From Megasphaera sp. AM44-1BH (GTDB lineage Bacteria > Bacillota > Negativicutes > Veillonellales > Megasphaeraceae): 41,742 nucleotides of DNA. Below, piece after piece: positions 24,807 to 32,362 of this stretch (positions are counted from its first letter, which is position 1; every line of letters begins with the position of its first letter). The translations under genes were made by a program, and so were the position numbers. The stretch covers positions 1-41,742 of the forward strand of contig NZ_QSFA01000021.1 in NCBI RefSeq assembly GCF_003467125.1, written 5' to 3'. The notes below the pieces were generated by a model, which was not told where the DNA came from, did no database searches, and saw only the letters and a list, made by a program, of their open reading frames with translations.

Positions 24807-24853
24807 AGTGACCCCCATACATTGGATTCCAGGTCTGATGTATGGGGGTCACT
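24807..24853. repeat. Perfect 16-bp inverted repeat
   Basis: AGTGACCCCCATACAT and its exact complement are separated by 15 bases, and the right arm is followed by CTGCTTTTT. It may terminate the minus-strand or plus-strand transcript nearby, or be the remnant ends of a small mobile element, since the TGACCCCC ends resemble IS terminal repeats. No target-site duplication is visible. Confidence 0.6.
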
Positions 24854-24884
24854 CTGCTTTTTATGCGATTTTTGGCGCTATTTC

Positions 24885-25448
24885 TCAGCGGATGAAATTG
24901 GTCATGATTTTGGCTTCTGTTTCCGGTGCTGTAATGCCAGCCTTTTTACCGGCTTCGATGCACTTCAGTATCCACGCCATGTTGCGGCCAAGGACGCGCA
25001 TGATCTGAAGTCCTTCGGCATCCTGACGGACTTCATCAGGCGTATTGCCATGTACCATGGGCCAGTAGTTGGAAGCGACGCTTACCATCTGATGATAGGC
25101 CAGGTATTTATTGAGGACATCGAGAGTAGCTGTCGTTCCGGCACGACGGGCGGATGCGACGGTTGCCCCGACTTTGTGTACGAGGGCCGCACCGGCTTTT
25201 CCGGCGAGCTGATCCATAAAGGAAACGATTTCTCCTGACGGGGAAGCCCAGTATACGGGAGAACCGATGACGAGACCATCGGCGGTCTTCATTTTTTCAG
25301 CAACGGCATTGACCGTAGCCGTATCCGGAACAGCATGGATGATTTCTGCATCAATACCGTTTTCTTTCAGCGTATCAGCGACGACGGAAAGTGCTGTATA
25401 GGTGCAGCCTTTTTCACGGCGGCTGCCATTAAGCAAGATAACTTTCAT
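24885..25448 (-). CDS. NADPH-dependent FMN reductase / flavodoxin-fold oxidoreductase
   Basis: The 187-residue protein has the flavodoxin-like fold: LLNGSRREKGCTYTAL binds the FMN phosphate, and GLVIGSPVYWASPSGEIVSFMDQL is the second FMN loop. Similar proteins reduce flavins, quinones or iron-sulfur-linked acceptors; some are iron-sulfur flavoproteins, but the paired cysteines of that subgroup are absent here. It is a single-gene unit with a strong promoter and an AGGAGGG ribosome site. Confidence 0.9.
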   Translation of the reverse strand: MKVILLNGSRREKGCTYTALSVVADTLKENGIDAEIIHAVPDTATVNAVAEKMKTADGLVIGSPVYWASPSGEIVSFMDQLAGKAGAALVHKVGATVASARRAGTTATLDVLNKYLAYHQMVSVASNYWPMVHGNTPDEVRQDAEGLQIMRVLGRNMAWILKCIEAGKKAGITAPETEAKIMTNFIR

Positions 25449-25498
25449 GAAAATCCCTCCTGTATGTCATTGCAAATTTTTATCAATTTTGCATATTT

Positions 25499-25527
25499 AC
25501 TATATCACGCAAAAGACAAATAGTCAA
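25499..25527 (-). promoter_or_regulatory. Promoter of the FMN reductase gene
   Basis: On the minus strand TTGACT and TATAGT are spaced by 17 bases, with TGA directly before the -10. Confidence 0.7.
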
Positions 25528-25651
25528 ACAAAAAAAGAGTAAACGTAATTGTGCCGAAATAAGGGTGTTTTTCATCATAAAAAAGTATATACTAAAAATA
25601 AATACGAATACAGATATCATCGTGTATATGTCAGATAAGGAAGTGAGTATT

Positions 25652-26254
25652 ATGGCGTATCGGGAATGTCCCGGCTGTGGATTTTTTTATGTCAGTGATG
25701 AAGAAGATACGTGTCCCGAATGCGGATGGCTCGTGCCCCGGAAATGCCCGTTCTGCGGCAGTGAATATACAAATAGGGATATCATTTGTCCGGGATGCGG
25801 GAGACAGATCGATACCCTTACCCATCAGATACTGCCTGATTCCGATGAAGCGGACGATGACTTTGATACAGGATATGACAGAGGGTTTGACACAGGATTC
25901 GATAAAGGCTATGAGTACGGCCATGATCAGGGCTTTGAAAAGGGATTTGAAGCGGGCCGCAATAATGATATGACAGCGCTGGGAGCTGTGCAGAAACGAA
26001 GACAAGACCGAAAAACAAGGCAAACCATGCAACAGACAGATGCGGCTGTGACAGAAGAAGCAGGAAATGCTTCTGCAGAGGAAACGTCGGTGGTGGACCC
26101 GGTATCAGCACAGGAGACACCGACGCCATGGACATCCAAAGTGATTGGCGTCCTGCTCGTTCTCCTCTGTCTGGCTGTCGTTATCGGCATTGTAGGCCTG
26201 GAACCAGTGGCCGTCGTCTTTGTTCTCCTTGTTATATACGTCCTGCTCCGTTGA
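25652..26254 (+). CDS. Zinc-ribbon membrane protein with eight-fold GX3 repeat
   Basis: Unrecognised 200-residue protein. Residues 6-49 contain four CxxC pairs (6/9, 21/24, 32/35, 46/49), i.e. two zinc ribbons. Residues 71-102 hold eight units of the form [YFH][DE]xG with glycines every fourth residue (74, 78 ... 102). A charged, Ala/Thr-rich linker follows (about 105-165), then a C-terminal hydrophobic segment (about 171-199), so it should be tail-anchored with the ribbons in the cytosol. GX3 repeats recall the deca-GX3 motif of the eukaryotic Yae1 and Lto1 proteins, which are Fe-S cluster adaptors, but similarity could be convergent. ATG at 25652 follows AAGGAAGTGAG; earlier in-frame ATGs lack such a site. 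Confidence 0.75.
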   Translation: MAYRECPGCGFFYVSDEEDTCPECGWLVPRKCPFCGSEYTNRDIICPGCGRQIDTLTHQILPDSDEADDDFDTGYDRGFDTGFDKGYEYGHDQGFEKGFEAGRNNDMTALGAVQKRRQDRKTRQTMQQTDAAVTEEAGNASAEETSVVDPVSAQETPTPWTSKVIGVLLVLLCLAVVIGIVGLEPVAVVFVLLVIYVLLR

Positions 26255-26301
26255 ATAATTTCTTGCCAGAGCCTGTGGGGAAACGAAAGTATAGAGATGA
26301 A

Positions 26302-26357
26302 AAAAGACTGTTTTTACCGGTTTCTTATGCTAAAATGGTAAAAACAGTCTTTTAATT
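26302..26357 (+). terminator. Hairpin terminator after the zinc-ribbon gene
   Basis: AAAAGACTGTTTTTACC pairs perfectly (17 bp) with GGTAAAAACAGTCTTTT around an 18-base loop. The loop contains TGC-TAAAAT, which could be an extended -10 for the next gene. Confidence 0.7.
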
Positions 26358-26383
26358 TTTATATGTTGAGGGAGTGATGACCT

Positions 26384-27295
26384 ATGAAAATCATGGTAAC
26401 GGGAATTGGCGGTATCGGTGGATATATGGCGTCGTTTTTATGCGCCTATTATGATAATGTAACGCTCATCGCCCGCCGCAAACGGAAGGAATCTCTCATA
26501 GAAAAGGGGCTTATCCTGCACAGTGACTTTTTTGGTGAACACGTAGCTCATCCTGCCGTTACAGACAATCCGTCGTCGTGTGGCATCCAGGACGTGATTT
26601 TTGTCTGCGTCAAGAATTATTCCCTGCCGGCAGCATTACAGGCCGTGATTCCCTGCATAGACGATCATACGATGGTTGTCTGCATGCAGAACGGCGTCGA
26701 TCATAGTGAGGTCGCCCGGTCTATCCTGCCAAAAGGGAAAATTATGGATTCGACTATTTACATCAATACGGAAGCCCAGGATGACTTTTCTATCCGCCAG
26801 TCCGGGGCCTTTGCCCGCATGTATATCAGCGGTTCTGAAGGAGAATACAGCAAAACTCTGCATGACCTCCTCGACCACCCGGGGCTGAAAGTACGGTATG
26901 CCGACGATATCCGCGTCGAAGTATGGAATAAGTTCATTACGAACTGCGCCATCAACGTAATTACAGCCTATTATGAAGATACCTTTGCCGGCGTATTTGC
27001 CCGTCCGCAGGGAAAAGAGGAATTCCATACCCTTCTCCATGAGGCCTATACGATTGGAAAAGCCCAGGGAGTCAATCTGGCCGATGACCTGGTCGATACG
27101 ATTTATCATCGCGTCATAGGACAGAAAAATCAGAATGTGACCAGTTCCCTTGCCCACGATGTCATGGCCCGCCGGCCTAATGAACTGGAAACGTTCAGTG
27201 GCTATCTCGTAAAGACAGCCGCGAAACTGGGAATAGATATTCCCTTGTCAAAGAAATTTTATGAGGCGTTGAAAGAACGGACTTCTTCAAAGTAA
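26384..27295 (+). CDS. panE: 2-dehydropantoate 2-reductase family (ketopantoate reductase)
   Basis: Reduces ketopantoate to pantoate in pantothenate and CoA synthesis. The 303-residue protein opens with the Rossmann motif GIGGIGGYMA, has the NADPH-phosphate region IARRKRKESL, CMQNGVDH and the C-terminal substrate domain with WNKFITNCAINVITA, where the lysine is the catalytic residue. It has a normal length. Many genomes hold several paralogues of this family acting on other 2-keto acids, so the pantothenate role is likely but not certain; no other pan gene is adjacent. Confidence 0.85.
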   Translation: MKIMVTGIGGIGGYMASFLCAYYDNVTLIARRKRKESLIEKGLILHSDFFGEHVAHPAVTDNPSSCGIQDVIFVCVKNYSLPAALQAVIPCIDDHTMVVCMQNGVDHSEVARSILPKGKIMDSTIYINTEAQDDFSIRQSGAFARMYISGSEGEYSKTLHDLLDHPGLKVRYADDIRVEVWNKFITNCAINVITAYYEDTFAGVFARPQGKEEFHTLLHEAYTIGKAQGVNLADDLVDTIYHRVIGQKNQNVTSSLAHDVMARRPNELETFSGYLVKTAAKLGIDIPLSKKFYEALKERTSSK

Positions 27296-27325
27296 CCAGT
27301 CCTTTTAGTAAACAGATTGAACAAG

Positions 27326-27360
27326 CAGGTTCTGTCGCATGCGACAGGACCTGTCATTTT
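27326..27360. terminator. Bidirectional hairpin between panE and aminopeptidase genes
   Basis: A near-perfect palindrome (CAGGTTCTGTCGCA with TGCGACAGGACCTG) lies between the convergent genes; its T-tracts are weak. Confidence 0.55.
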
Positions 27361-27373
27361 CGGTATACAAATA

Positions 27374-28741
27374 TTATTTGCTTTCAAAGAAGGCTTTATA
27401 GGCGAGATATCCGCTATAGGCATCGGATTTGGCAACGATTTCCAAGGGAGCGTGCATGCTGTGCATGGCGACGCCGCAGTCTACGACATCGCAGCCCCAG
27501 TCGGCCATGATATAAGCAATGGTGCCGCCACCGCCCTGATCGACTTTTCCCAGTTCCCCAATCTGCCAGGGGACATCGGCGGCGTTAAAAATCTGGCGTA
27601 CCTGGGATAAAAATTCTGCATTGGCATCGTTGCTGCCGGCTTTTCCGCGGGCTCCGGTGTATTTGCACAGGCAGATGCCATAACCGAGCCGTGCCGCGTT
27701 TGTTTCTTCGTAGGCATCGGCGAATACAGGGTCCAGGGCAGCGCATACGTCGGCGGATAAAACCTGGCTGTTCCGCATGGTCCGGCGCAGCCATAGTTCT
27801 TCCGTATGGCCCTGCAATGCCAGGAGTTCGGCGACGAAATCAGGGAAAAATGCCGAGTGGACACCGGTATTGCCGACGGAACCTATTTCTTCCTTATCGG
27901 CAAACAGGGCTACCTGTGTCTTAGTGCCGGCATGGGCCGTGAGGATGGCTGCCAGATTGCCATACGAGCATACCCGGTCATCGTGGCCGTGGCTCATGAT
28001 CATAGAACGGTCCAGGCCGACATCGCGGCTCTTGATGGCCGGGATAATTTCCAGTTCGGCACTGGCGAAATCTTCTTCTTCGATACCGTATTTCTTTTTC
28101 AGCAATTCCAGGACAGCCGGCTTTGTCTTTTCTTCTTCGCTGTTGGTTCCGACGAGGGGCATGAGCATTTCCCCGCTGATGGCTTCGGAAAGTTTTTTGG
28201 CTGCCTGGTCTTTACCGAGGTGGGGGAGCAGGTCATTGATGAAAAATACGGGATCGTCAGGGTCTTCACCAATAGAAACGTCAATGCGCCGGCCGTCTGC
28301 TGTATACACGACGCCAATCAGGGACAGGGGCAGGCAGACCCACTGATATTTCAAAAGACCTCCGTAATAATGGGTCTTGAAATACACAATGCCATTTTTT
28401 TCCGCAACAGGCATGGCTTTCAGATCGAGCCGGGGGCAGTCGATATGAGAACCGACGATTTTCATGCCCTGGGCGACAGGTTCGGTGCCAATGACGGCGA
28501 GGATGACTGATTTGCCTTTCTGGTTCCAGTATACTTTGTCACCGGCCTTGAGGGTGGCATAGTCATGGAGTGGTTTAAAACCAGCAGTTTCAGCCTGACG
28601 GATGATTTCCTTATTGGCCAGCCGTTCCGTCCGGGCTGTATCGAGGAAGTGACGGTATTTTTTGCTGTATTCTTCCATTTCCAGACGCTGTTCTTCAGAA
28701 AAACGGGCCCAGACACTGTTTTCTCTATCAAATGTTTTCAT
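27374..28741 (-). CDS. M18-family zinc aminopeptidase
   Basis: Removes N-terminal residues from peptides in the cytosol; M18 enzymes form dodecameric tetrahedra. The 455-residue protein shows the di-zinc ligands in order: VGSHIDCPRLDLK, MSHGHDDRVCSYGN, the catalytic glutamate pair FADKEEIGS, and the C-terminal AMHSMHAPLEI histidine. Length is typical. ATG at 28741 follows GGAGG. The promoter is probably in the 28742-28800 region, shared with the divergent amidohydrolase, but I cannot fix it. Confidence 0.93.
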   Translation of the reverse strand: MKTFDRENSVWARFSEEQRLEMEEYSKKYRHFLDTARTERLANKEIIRQAETAGFKPLHDYATLKAGDKVYWNQKGKSVILAVIGTEPVAQGMKIVGSHIDCPRLDLKAMPVAEKNGIVYFKTHYYGGLLKYQWVCLPLSLIGVVYTADGRRIDVSIGEDPDDPVFFINDLLPHLGKDQAAKKLSEAISGEMLMPLVGTNSEEEKTKPAVLELLKKKYGIEEEDFASAELEIIPAIKSRDVGLDRSMIMSHGHDDRVCSYGNLAAILTAHAGTKTQVALFADKEEIGSVGNTGVHSAFFPDFVAELLALQGHTEELWLRRTMRNSQVLSADVCAALDPVFADAYEETNAARLGYGICLCKYTGARGKAGSNDANAEFLSQVRQIFNAADVPWQIGELGKVDQGGGGTIAYIMADWGCDVVDCGVAMHSMHAPLEIVAKSDAYSGYLAYKAFFESK

Positions 28742-28756
28742 TTATATTCCTCCTTA

Positions 28757-28765
28757 TGGTATAAT
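28757..28765 (+). promoter_or_regulatory. Extended -10 promoter for the M20D amidohydrolase
   Basis: TGG-TATAAT lies about 100 bases before the ATG at 28861. The -35 is poor. Confidence 0.5.
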
Positions 28766-28770
28766 TAACC

Positions 28771-28828
28771 AAAATGGCAGGACGGCCATTTTTACATTAT
28801 GCATGTCTAACATCACCATTATAGTGAT
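28771..28828 (+). other. Two hairpins in the amidohydrolase leader
   Basis: AAAATGGC pairs with GCCATTTT (28771-28792), followed by TTTAC, and ATCAC pairs with GTGAT (28812-28828). The first starts at the predicted transcript 5' end, so it could protect the mRNA; it could also be an attenuator-like structure. Confidence 0.35.
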
Positions 28829-28860
28829 ATTTCCTGATAAATAAAAGGGGGAACAGGAAA

Positions 28861-30090
28861 ATGGCACAAGATATAATAAAACAGCTGGTTGAAAAATATA
28901 CGTCCCACATATGTGAGCTCCGCCGTACGATTCATGCTCATCCGGAGCTTTCGTATCAGGAAGAGGGGACGGCGGCCCTGGTGGATGCGGAATTCCGCAG
29001 TCTGGGGCTGGAAGTGCATGAACATGTTGGCGGTATCCATGCCGTTGTGGGAATTCTTCATGGCGGTAAGGGAAAGGGACTGACCATTGCGCTCCGGGCC
29101 GATATGGATGCCCTGCCGGTCACAGAAGAAACGGGACTTCCTTTTGCTTCAGAAACGCCCGGCGTCATGCATGCCTGCGGCCATGATGCACACACATCGA
29201 TTCTCCTCGGCACGGCCCGTGTCCTGACGGCACTGAAAGATACTTTTGCCGGAACGGTCCTTTTTATCGGCCAGCCGGCAGAAGAAAAATCTCCCGATGG
29301 CGGGGCTAAAGCCGTCGTCAGATCGGGAATCCTCGAAGGGACCGATGCCGTGTATGGCCTTCACGTATGGCCCGGGCTTCCTACGGGTCAGGTCGGGATT
29401 CTGGCCGGTCCCATGATGGCGGCTTCGGATCACGTGACCGTTACGATCTGCGGAAAAGCCAGTCATGCTGCCATGCCGCATCGTGGTACCGATGCTATCG
29501 TAGCGGCCGGACAGTTCCTGACGGCAGTACAGAACATCATCAGCCGCCAGATTAATCCGCTCTATCCGGCAGTCCTCACTTTCGGGACCATTCACGGAGG
29601 TACACGGTATAACATCGTAGCCGATAAGGTCATCATCGAAGGTACGTGCCGCACGTATCACAAAGAAGCCCAGGATATGGTGGAAGATAAGCTGCAGCGG
29701 CTGCTGAGCGGTCTCGACACGATGCTCGGTACAGAAAGCACGCTTCAGTATGACCGGGGCTATGATGCGGTCTTCAATGATGCGGAGCAGGCGGAATTTA
29801 TCAAAGATGTCGTACGGACCCGGTTCGGGGGAGACGCTCTGGCAAACGTCAGGGAACCGGCCATGACGGCAGAAGATTTCTCCGGCTATCTCAAAGCGTA
29901 TAACGGTGCTTTTTTGTGGCTCGGGGCAACGGCACCGGGAAAACCGGTCTGGCCGCTCCATAATTCTCATTTTGCCGCCGATGAAAACTGCCTGCCCTTC
30001 GGCATGGAACTCATGAGTTCTCTCGTGCTGGCGGCGCTTTCCAATCAGGATGTCAGCATCATCGCACCGGATGCGGCGCATAAAGCATAG
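28861..30090 (+). CDS. M20D-family amidohydrolase (N-acyl amino acid / hippurate hydrolase type)
   Basis: The 409-residue protein shows LRADMDALPV, the metal cysteine and histidine in MHACGHDAHTS, the catalytic glutamates in GQPAEEK, the lid-domain motif HAAMPHRGTDAIVAA and a late histidine in LHNSHFAADE. These are the hallmarks of the M20D group, which cleaves N-acyl amino acids, hippurate or N-acetyl-diaminopimelate. Its distance from dapF gives no support to a DAP role. It is a single gene with a long structured leader. Confidence 0.9.
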   Translation: MAQDIIKQLVEKYTSHICELRRTIHAHPELSYQEEGTAALVDAEFRSLGLEVHEHVGGIHAVVGILHGGKGKGLTIALRADMDALPVTEETGLPFASETPGVMHACGHDAHTSILLGTARVLTALKDTFAGTVLFIGQPAEEKSPDGGAKAVVRSGILEGTDAVYGLHVWPGLPTGQVGILAGPMMAASDHVTVTICGKASHAAMPHRGTDAIVAAGQFLTAVQNIISRQINPLYPAVLTFGTIHGGTRYNIVADKVIIEGTCRTYHKEAQDMVEDKLQRLLSGLDTMLGTESTLQYDRGYDAVFNDAEQAEFIKDVVRTRFGGDALANVREPAMTAEDFSGYLKAYNGAFLWLGATAPGKPVWPLHNSHFAADENCLPFGMELMSSLVLAALSNQDVSIIAPDAAHKA

Positions 30091-30122
30091 ATAAGTTAGA
30101 AAAAAATCATAAATAAAAAAGG

Positions 30123-30177
30123 AAATCGCCTCCATATCACGAATATATATAGTAACGTGATTTTTAGGAGGCGATTT
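30123..30177 (+). promoter_or_regulatory. Hairpin that sequesters the EF-G2 Shine-Dalgarno
   Basis: AAATCGCCTCC (30123-30133) pairs perfectly with GGAGGCGATTT (30167-30177), and inside this ATCACG pairs with CGTGAT. The GGAGG in the right arm is the ribosome site for the ATG at 30182. The right arm is followed by ATATATG, not a T-tract, so it does not look like a terminator. Confidence 0.6.
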
Positions 30178-30181
30178 ATAT

Positions 30182-32257
30182 ATGAAAGAATATGCTAGTG
30201 ACAAGATCCGCAACGTGGCTGTACTCTCCCATGACGGAGCCGGTAAGACGGCCGTCGTCGAATCCCTGTTGCTTGCCTGCGGCGCAGTTGATGCCGTCGG
30301 TGTGGGCAAGGACAACAAACACATCATGGACTTTGAACCGGAAGAAATCAAGCGCAATGTAACTATCCAGCTCGGTATCGCGCCCTGCGAATGGCAGGGA
30401 TACAAGCTGAATTTCATTGATACGCCGGGGTATTCTGAATTCTGCGGTGAAGTCCGGGCTGCCCTTAGGGCCGCTGACGGTATCCTCATGGTCGTTTCGG
30501 CCGATGCCGGTGTAGAAATGGATACGGAACGCGCCTGGGATTACGGTGTGGAACTACAGCTGCCGCGCATGATTTACGTCAATAAAATGGATGCTGAAAA
30601 CGCCGATTTCTTTGGCTGCCTCGAAAAGATGCGCGCTGTTTTTGGCAAATCTATTATGCCGCTTCAGATCCCGATCGGAGAAGGCAATGATTTCCGCGGC
30701 ATTATCGATGTCTGCAAAATGATTGCCTGGGAATGGAAAAATGGCAAAGCTGAAGAAATCAAAGTACCGGCAGAATATATGCCCAAAGCCCGTGAAGTCC
30801 GTGAAATGTGCATGGAAGCCGCCGCTGAAGGCGATGACGAACTGCTGGAAAAATATCTGGAAGGGGAAGAACTGACTATCGACGAACTGCGCCAGGGTCT
30901 GCGCCAGGGTATGCTGACCGGCCGGGTATGCCCGGTCATGTGCGGCAGTGCCGTCCATCATATCGGAACGACAGAACTTCTGGGCCGGCTCATCCGTTAT
31001 ATGCCGGACGCATCCCAGAAAGTCATGATGGGAACGGATAAAAAGACGGGCGAACCGGTCATGGTATATCCCAACAAGCCGTTTACGGGATTTGTATTTA
31101 AGACACTCATCGATCCCTTTGCAGGAAAATTGAGTTACGTCCGCATTTTCTCCGGTGAACTCAAAGAAGGGAATAAGCTGTATAATGTGACCCAGGATAC
31201 GGAAGAAAAACTGGGCAAGATGTTTACCCTCGTCGGCAAAGAACAGGTACCAGTCAAAGAAGCTATTGCCGGTGATATCGTCGTCATTCCGAAACTGGCC
31301 CATGCTCGTACAGGTGATACCTTTGCTACGGCAGAATTCCCTGTAGAATACGATCCGATCCGCTTCCCCAATCCGCTCCATACAGTTGCCATGGTCCCGG
31401 AAAAGAAAGGCGACGAAGAAAAACTGATGACGGCGCTGTCGAAAATCAGTGAAGAAGATCCTACCTGCCAGGTGGAAAAGAATGCCGAAGGCAAGCAGAT
31501 ACTCGTCCGCTGCATGGGCGACGTCCATCTGGAACACATCATGAACAAGATGGAACGCAAATACGGCGTCAAAGGAATCCTCGAACCGGTCTATATTCCG
31601 TACAGAGAAACCATCAATGGTGTTACGGAAGTAGAAGGCAAACATAAGAAACAAAGCGGTGGTCATGGCCAGTATGGTCATGTCAAACTCAAACTGGAAC
31701 CGCTTACCAACGGGGAAGACTTCGAATTTGTCGATGCTATCTTCGGCGGGGCTGTGCCGCGCCAGTATATCCCGGCTGTCGAAAAAGGCGTAAAAGAAAC
31801 GCTGGAAAAAGGCCTCATTGCAGGCTATCCTATGATTCATGTCAAAGTCACTCTGGAAGACGGTTCCTATCATCCTGTCGATTCGTCGGAAATGGCCTTT
31901 AAAGTAGCGGCAGCACTGGCATTGAAGAAAGGCGTGCCCGAAGCGAAACCAGCGATTCTCGAACCGGTTTATAACGTCGATGTCATCGTGCCGGAAGAAT
32001 ATATGGGTGATGTCATGGGCGACTTCAGCGGACGCCGTGGACGCATCCTTGGTATGGAACATCATCCCAGCCATAAAAACCTGATTGTGGTCAAAGCGCA
32101 GGTACCGCTGGCAGAAATGAGCGGTTATGTAACGATTCTGCGTTCGATGACCCAGGGGAAAGGTACATTCAACATGTCCTTCTTTGATTATGAAGAAGTA
32201 CCGAAAAAGACAATGGATGAAATCATTGCCGCTTCACAGGCTGGTAAGGAAGAATAA
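30182..32257 (+). CDS. EF-G2-like translational GTPase
   Basis: The 691-residue paralogue of elongation factor G closely matches the EF-G-2 type known from Thermus thermophilus. Visible: P-loop SHDGAGKT (16-23), DTPG (80-83), NKMD (134-137), domain II, and domain IV with KHKKQSGGHGQYGHV and GSYHPVDSSEMAF. The G3 motif reads DTPGYSEF, so the catalytic histidine of canonical EF-G (DTPGHVDF) is tyrosine, and switch I reads KRNVTI rather than RGITI. The family binds the ribosome and hydrolyses GTP but cannot simply be assumed to replace EF-G. It is likely controlled in translation by the leader hairpin. Confidence 0.9.
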   Translation: MKEYASDKIRNVAVLSHDGAGKTAVVESLLLACGAVDAVGVGKDNKHIMDFEPEEIKRNVTIQLGIAPCEWQGYKLNFIDTPGYSEFCGEVRAALRAADGILMVVSADAGVEMDTERAWDYGVELQLPRMIYVNKMDAENADFFGCLEKMRAVFGKSIMPLQIPIGEGNDFRGIIDVCKMIAWEWKNGKAEEIKVPAEYMPKAREVREMCMEAAAEGDDELLEKYLEGEELTIDELRQGLRQGMLTGRVCPVMCGSAVHHIGTTELLGRLIRYMPDASQKVMMGTDKKTGEPVMVYPNKPFTGFVFKTLIDPFAGKLSYVRIFSGELKEGNKLYNVTQDTEEKLGKMFTLVGKEQVPVKEAIAGDIVVIPKLAHARTGDTFATAEFPVEYDPIRFPNPLHTVAMVPEKKGDEEKLMTALSKISEEDPTCQVEKNAEGKQILVRCMGDVHLEHIMNKMERKYGVKGILEPVYIPYRETINGVTEVEGKHKKQSGGHGQYGHVKLKLEPLTNGEDFEFVDAIFGGAVPRQYIPAVEKGVKETLEKGLIAGYPMIHVKVTLEDGSYHPVDSSEMAFKVAAALALKKGVPEAKPAILEPVYNVDVIVPEEYMGDVMGDFSGRRGRILGMEHHPSHKNLIVVKAQVPLAEMSGYVTILRSMTQGKGTFNMSFFDYEEVPKKTMDEIIAASQAGKEE

Positions 32258-32271
32258 ATCCCTCCTCACGT

Positions 32272-32310
32272 ATCCTCGCCGCATATTGTGTGCGGCGGGG
32301 ATTTCTTTTG
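32272..32310 (+). terminator. Terminator after the EF-G2-like gene
   Basis: ATCCTCGCCGCA pairs with TGCGGCGGGGAT (wobbles only) around a 7-base loop, followed by TTCTTTT. Confidence 0.75.
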
Positions 32311-32362
32311 GGAATGGAACCCTATGCTGTCGATTCTTTTGTAATTGAAAGGAGCTATTGTC

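Noticed and set aside
26319..26336. Extended -10-like TGC-TAAAAT as a panE promoter
   Set aside because: It sits in the loop of a terminator hairpin with no -35; mentioned in the terminator entry but not listed as a promoter.
29149..30489. 446-codon frame antisense across the amidohydrolase and the EF-G2 start
   Set aside because: It crosses a gene boundary and a promoter/leader region, as chance frames do.
30554..32074. Long open frame (506 codons) antisense to the EF-G2-like gene
   Set aside because: It mirrors the highly conserved GTPase, has no ribosome site, and its translation is rich in Phe, His and Asp as expected of an antisense shadow.
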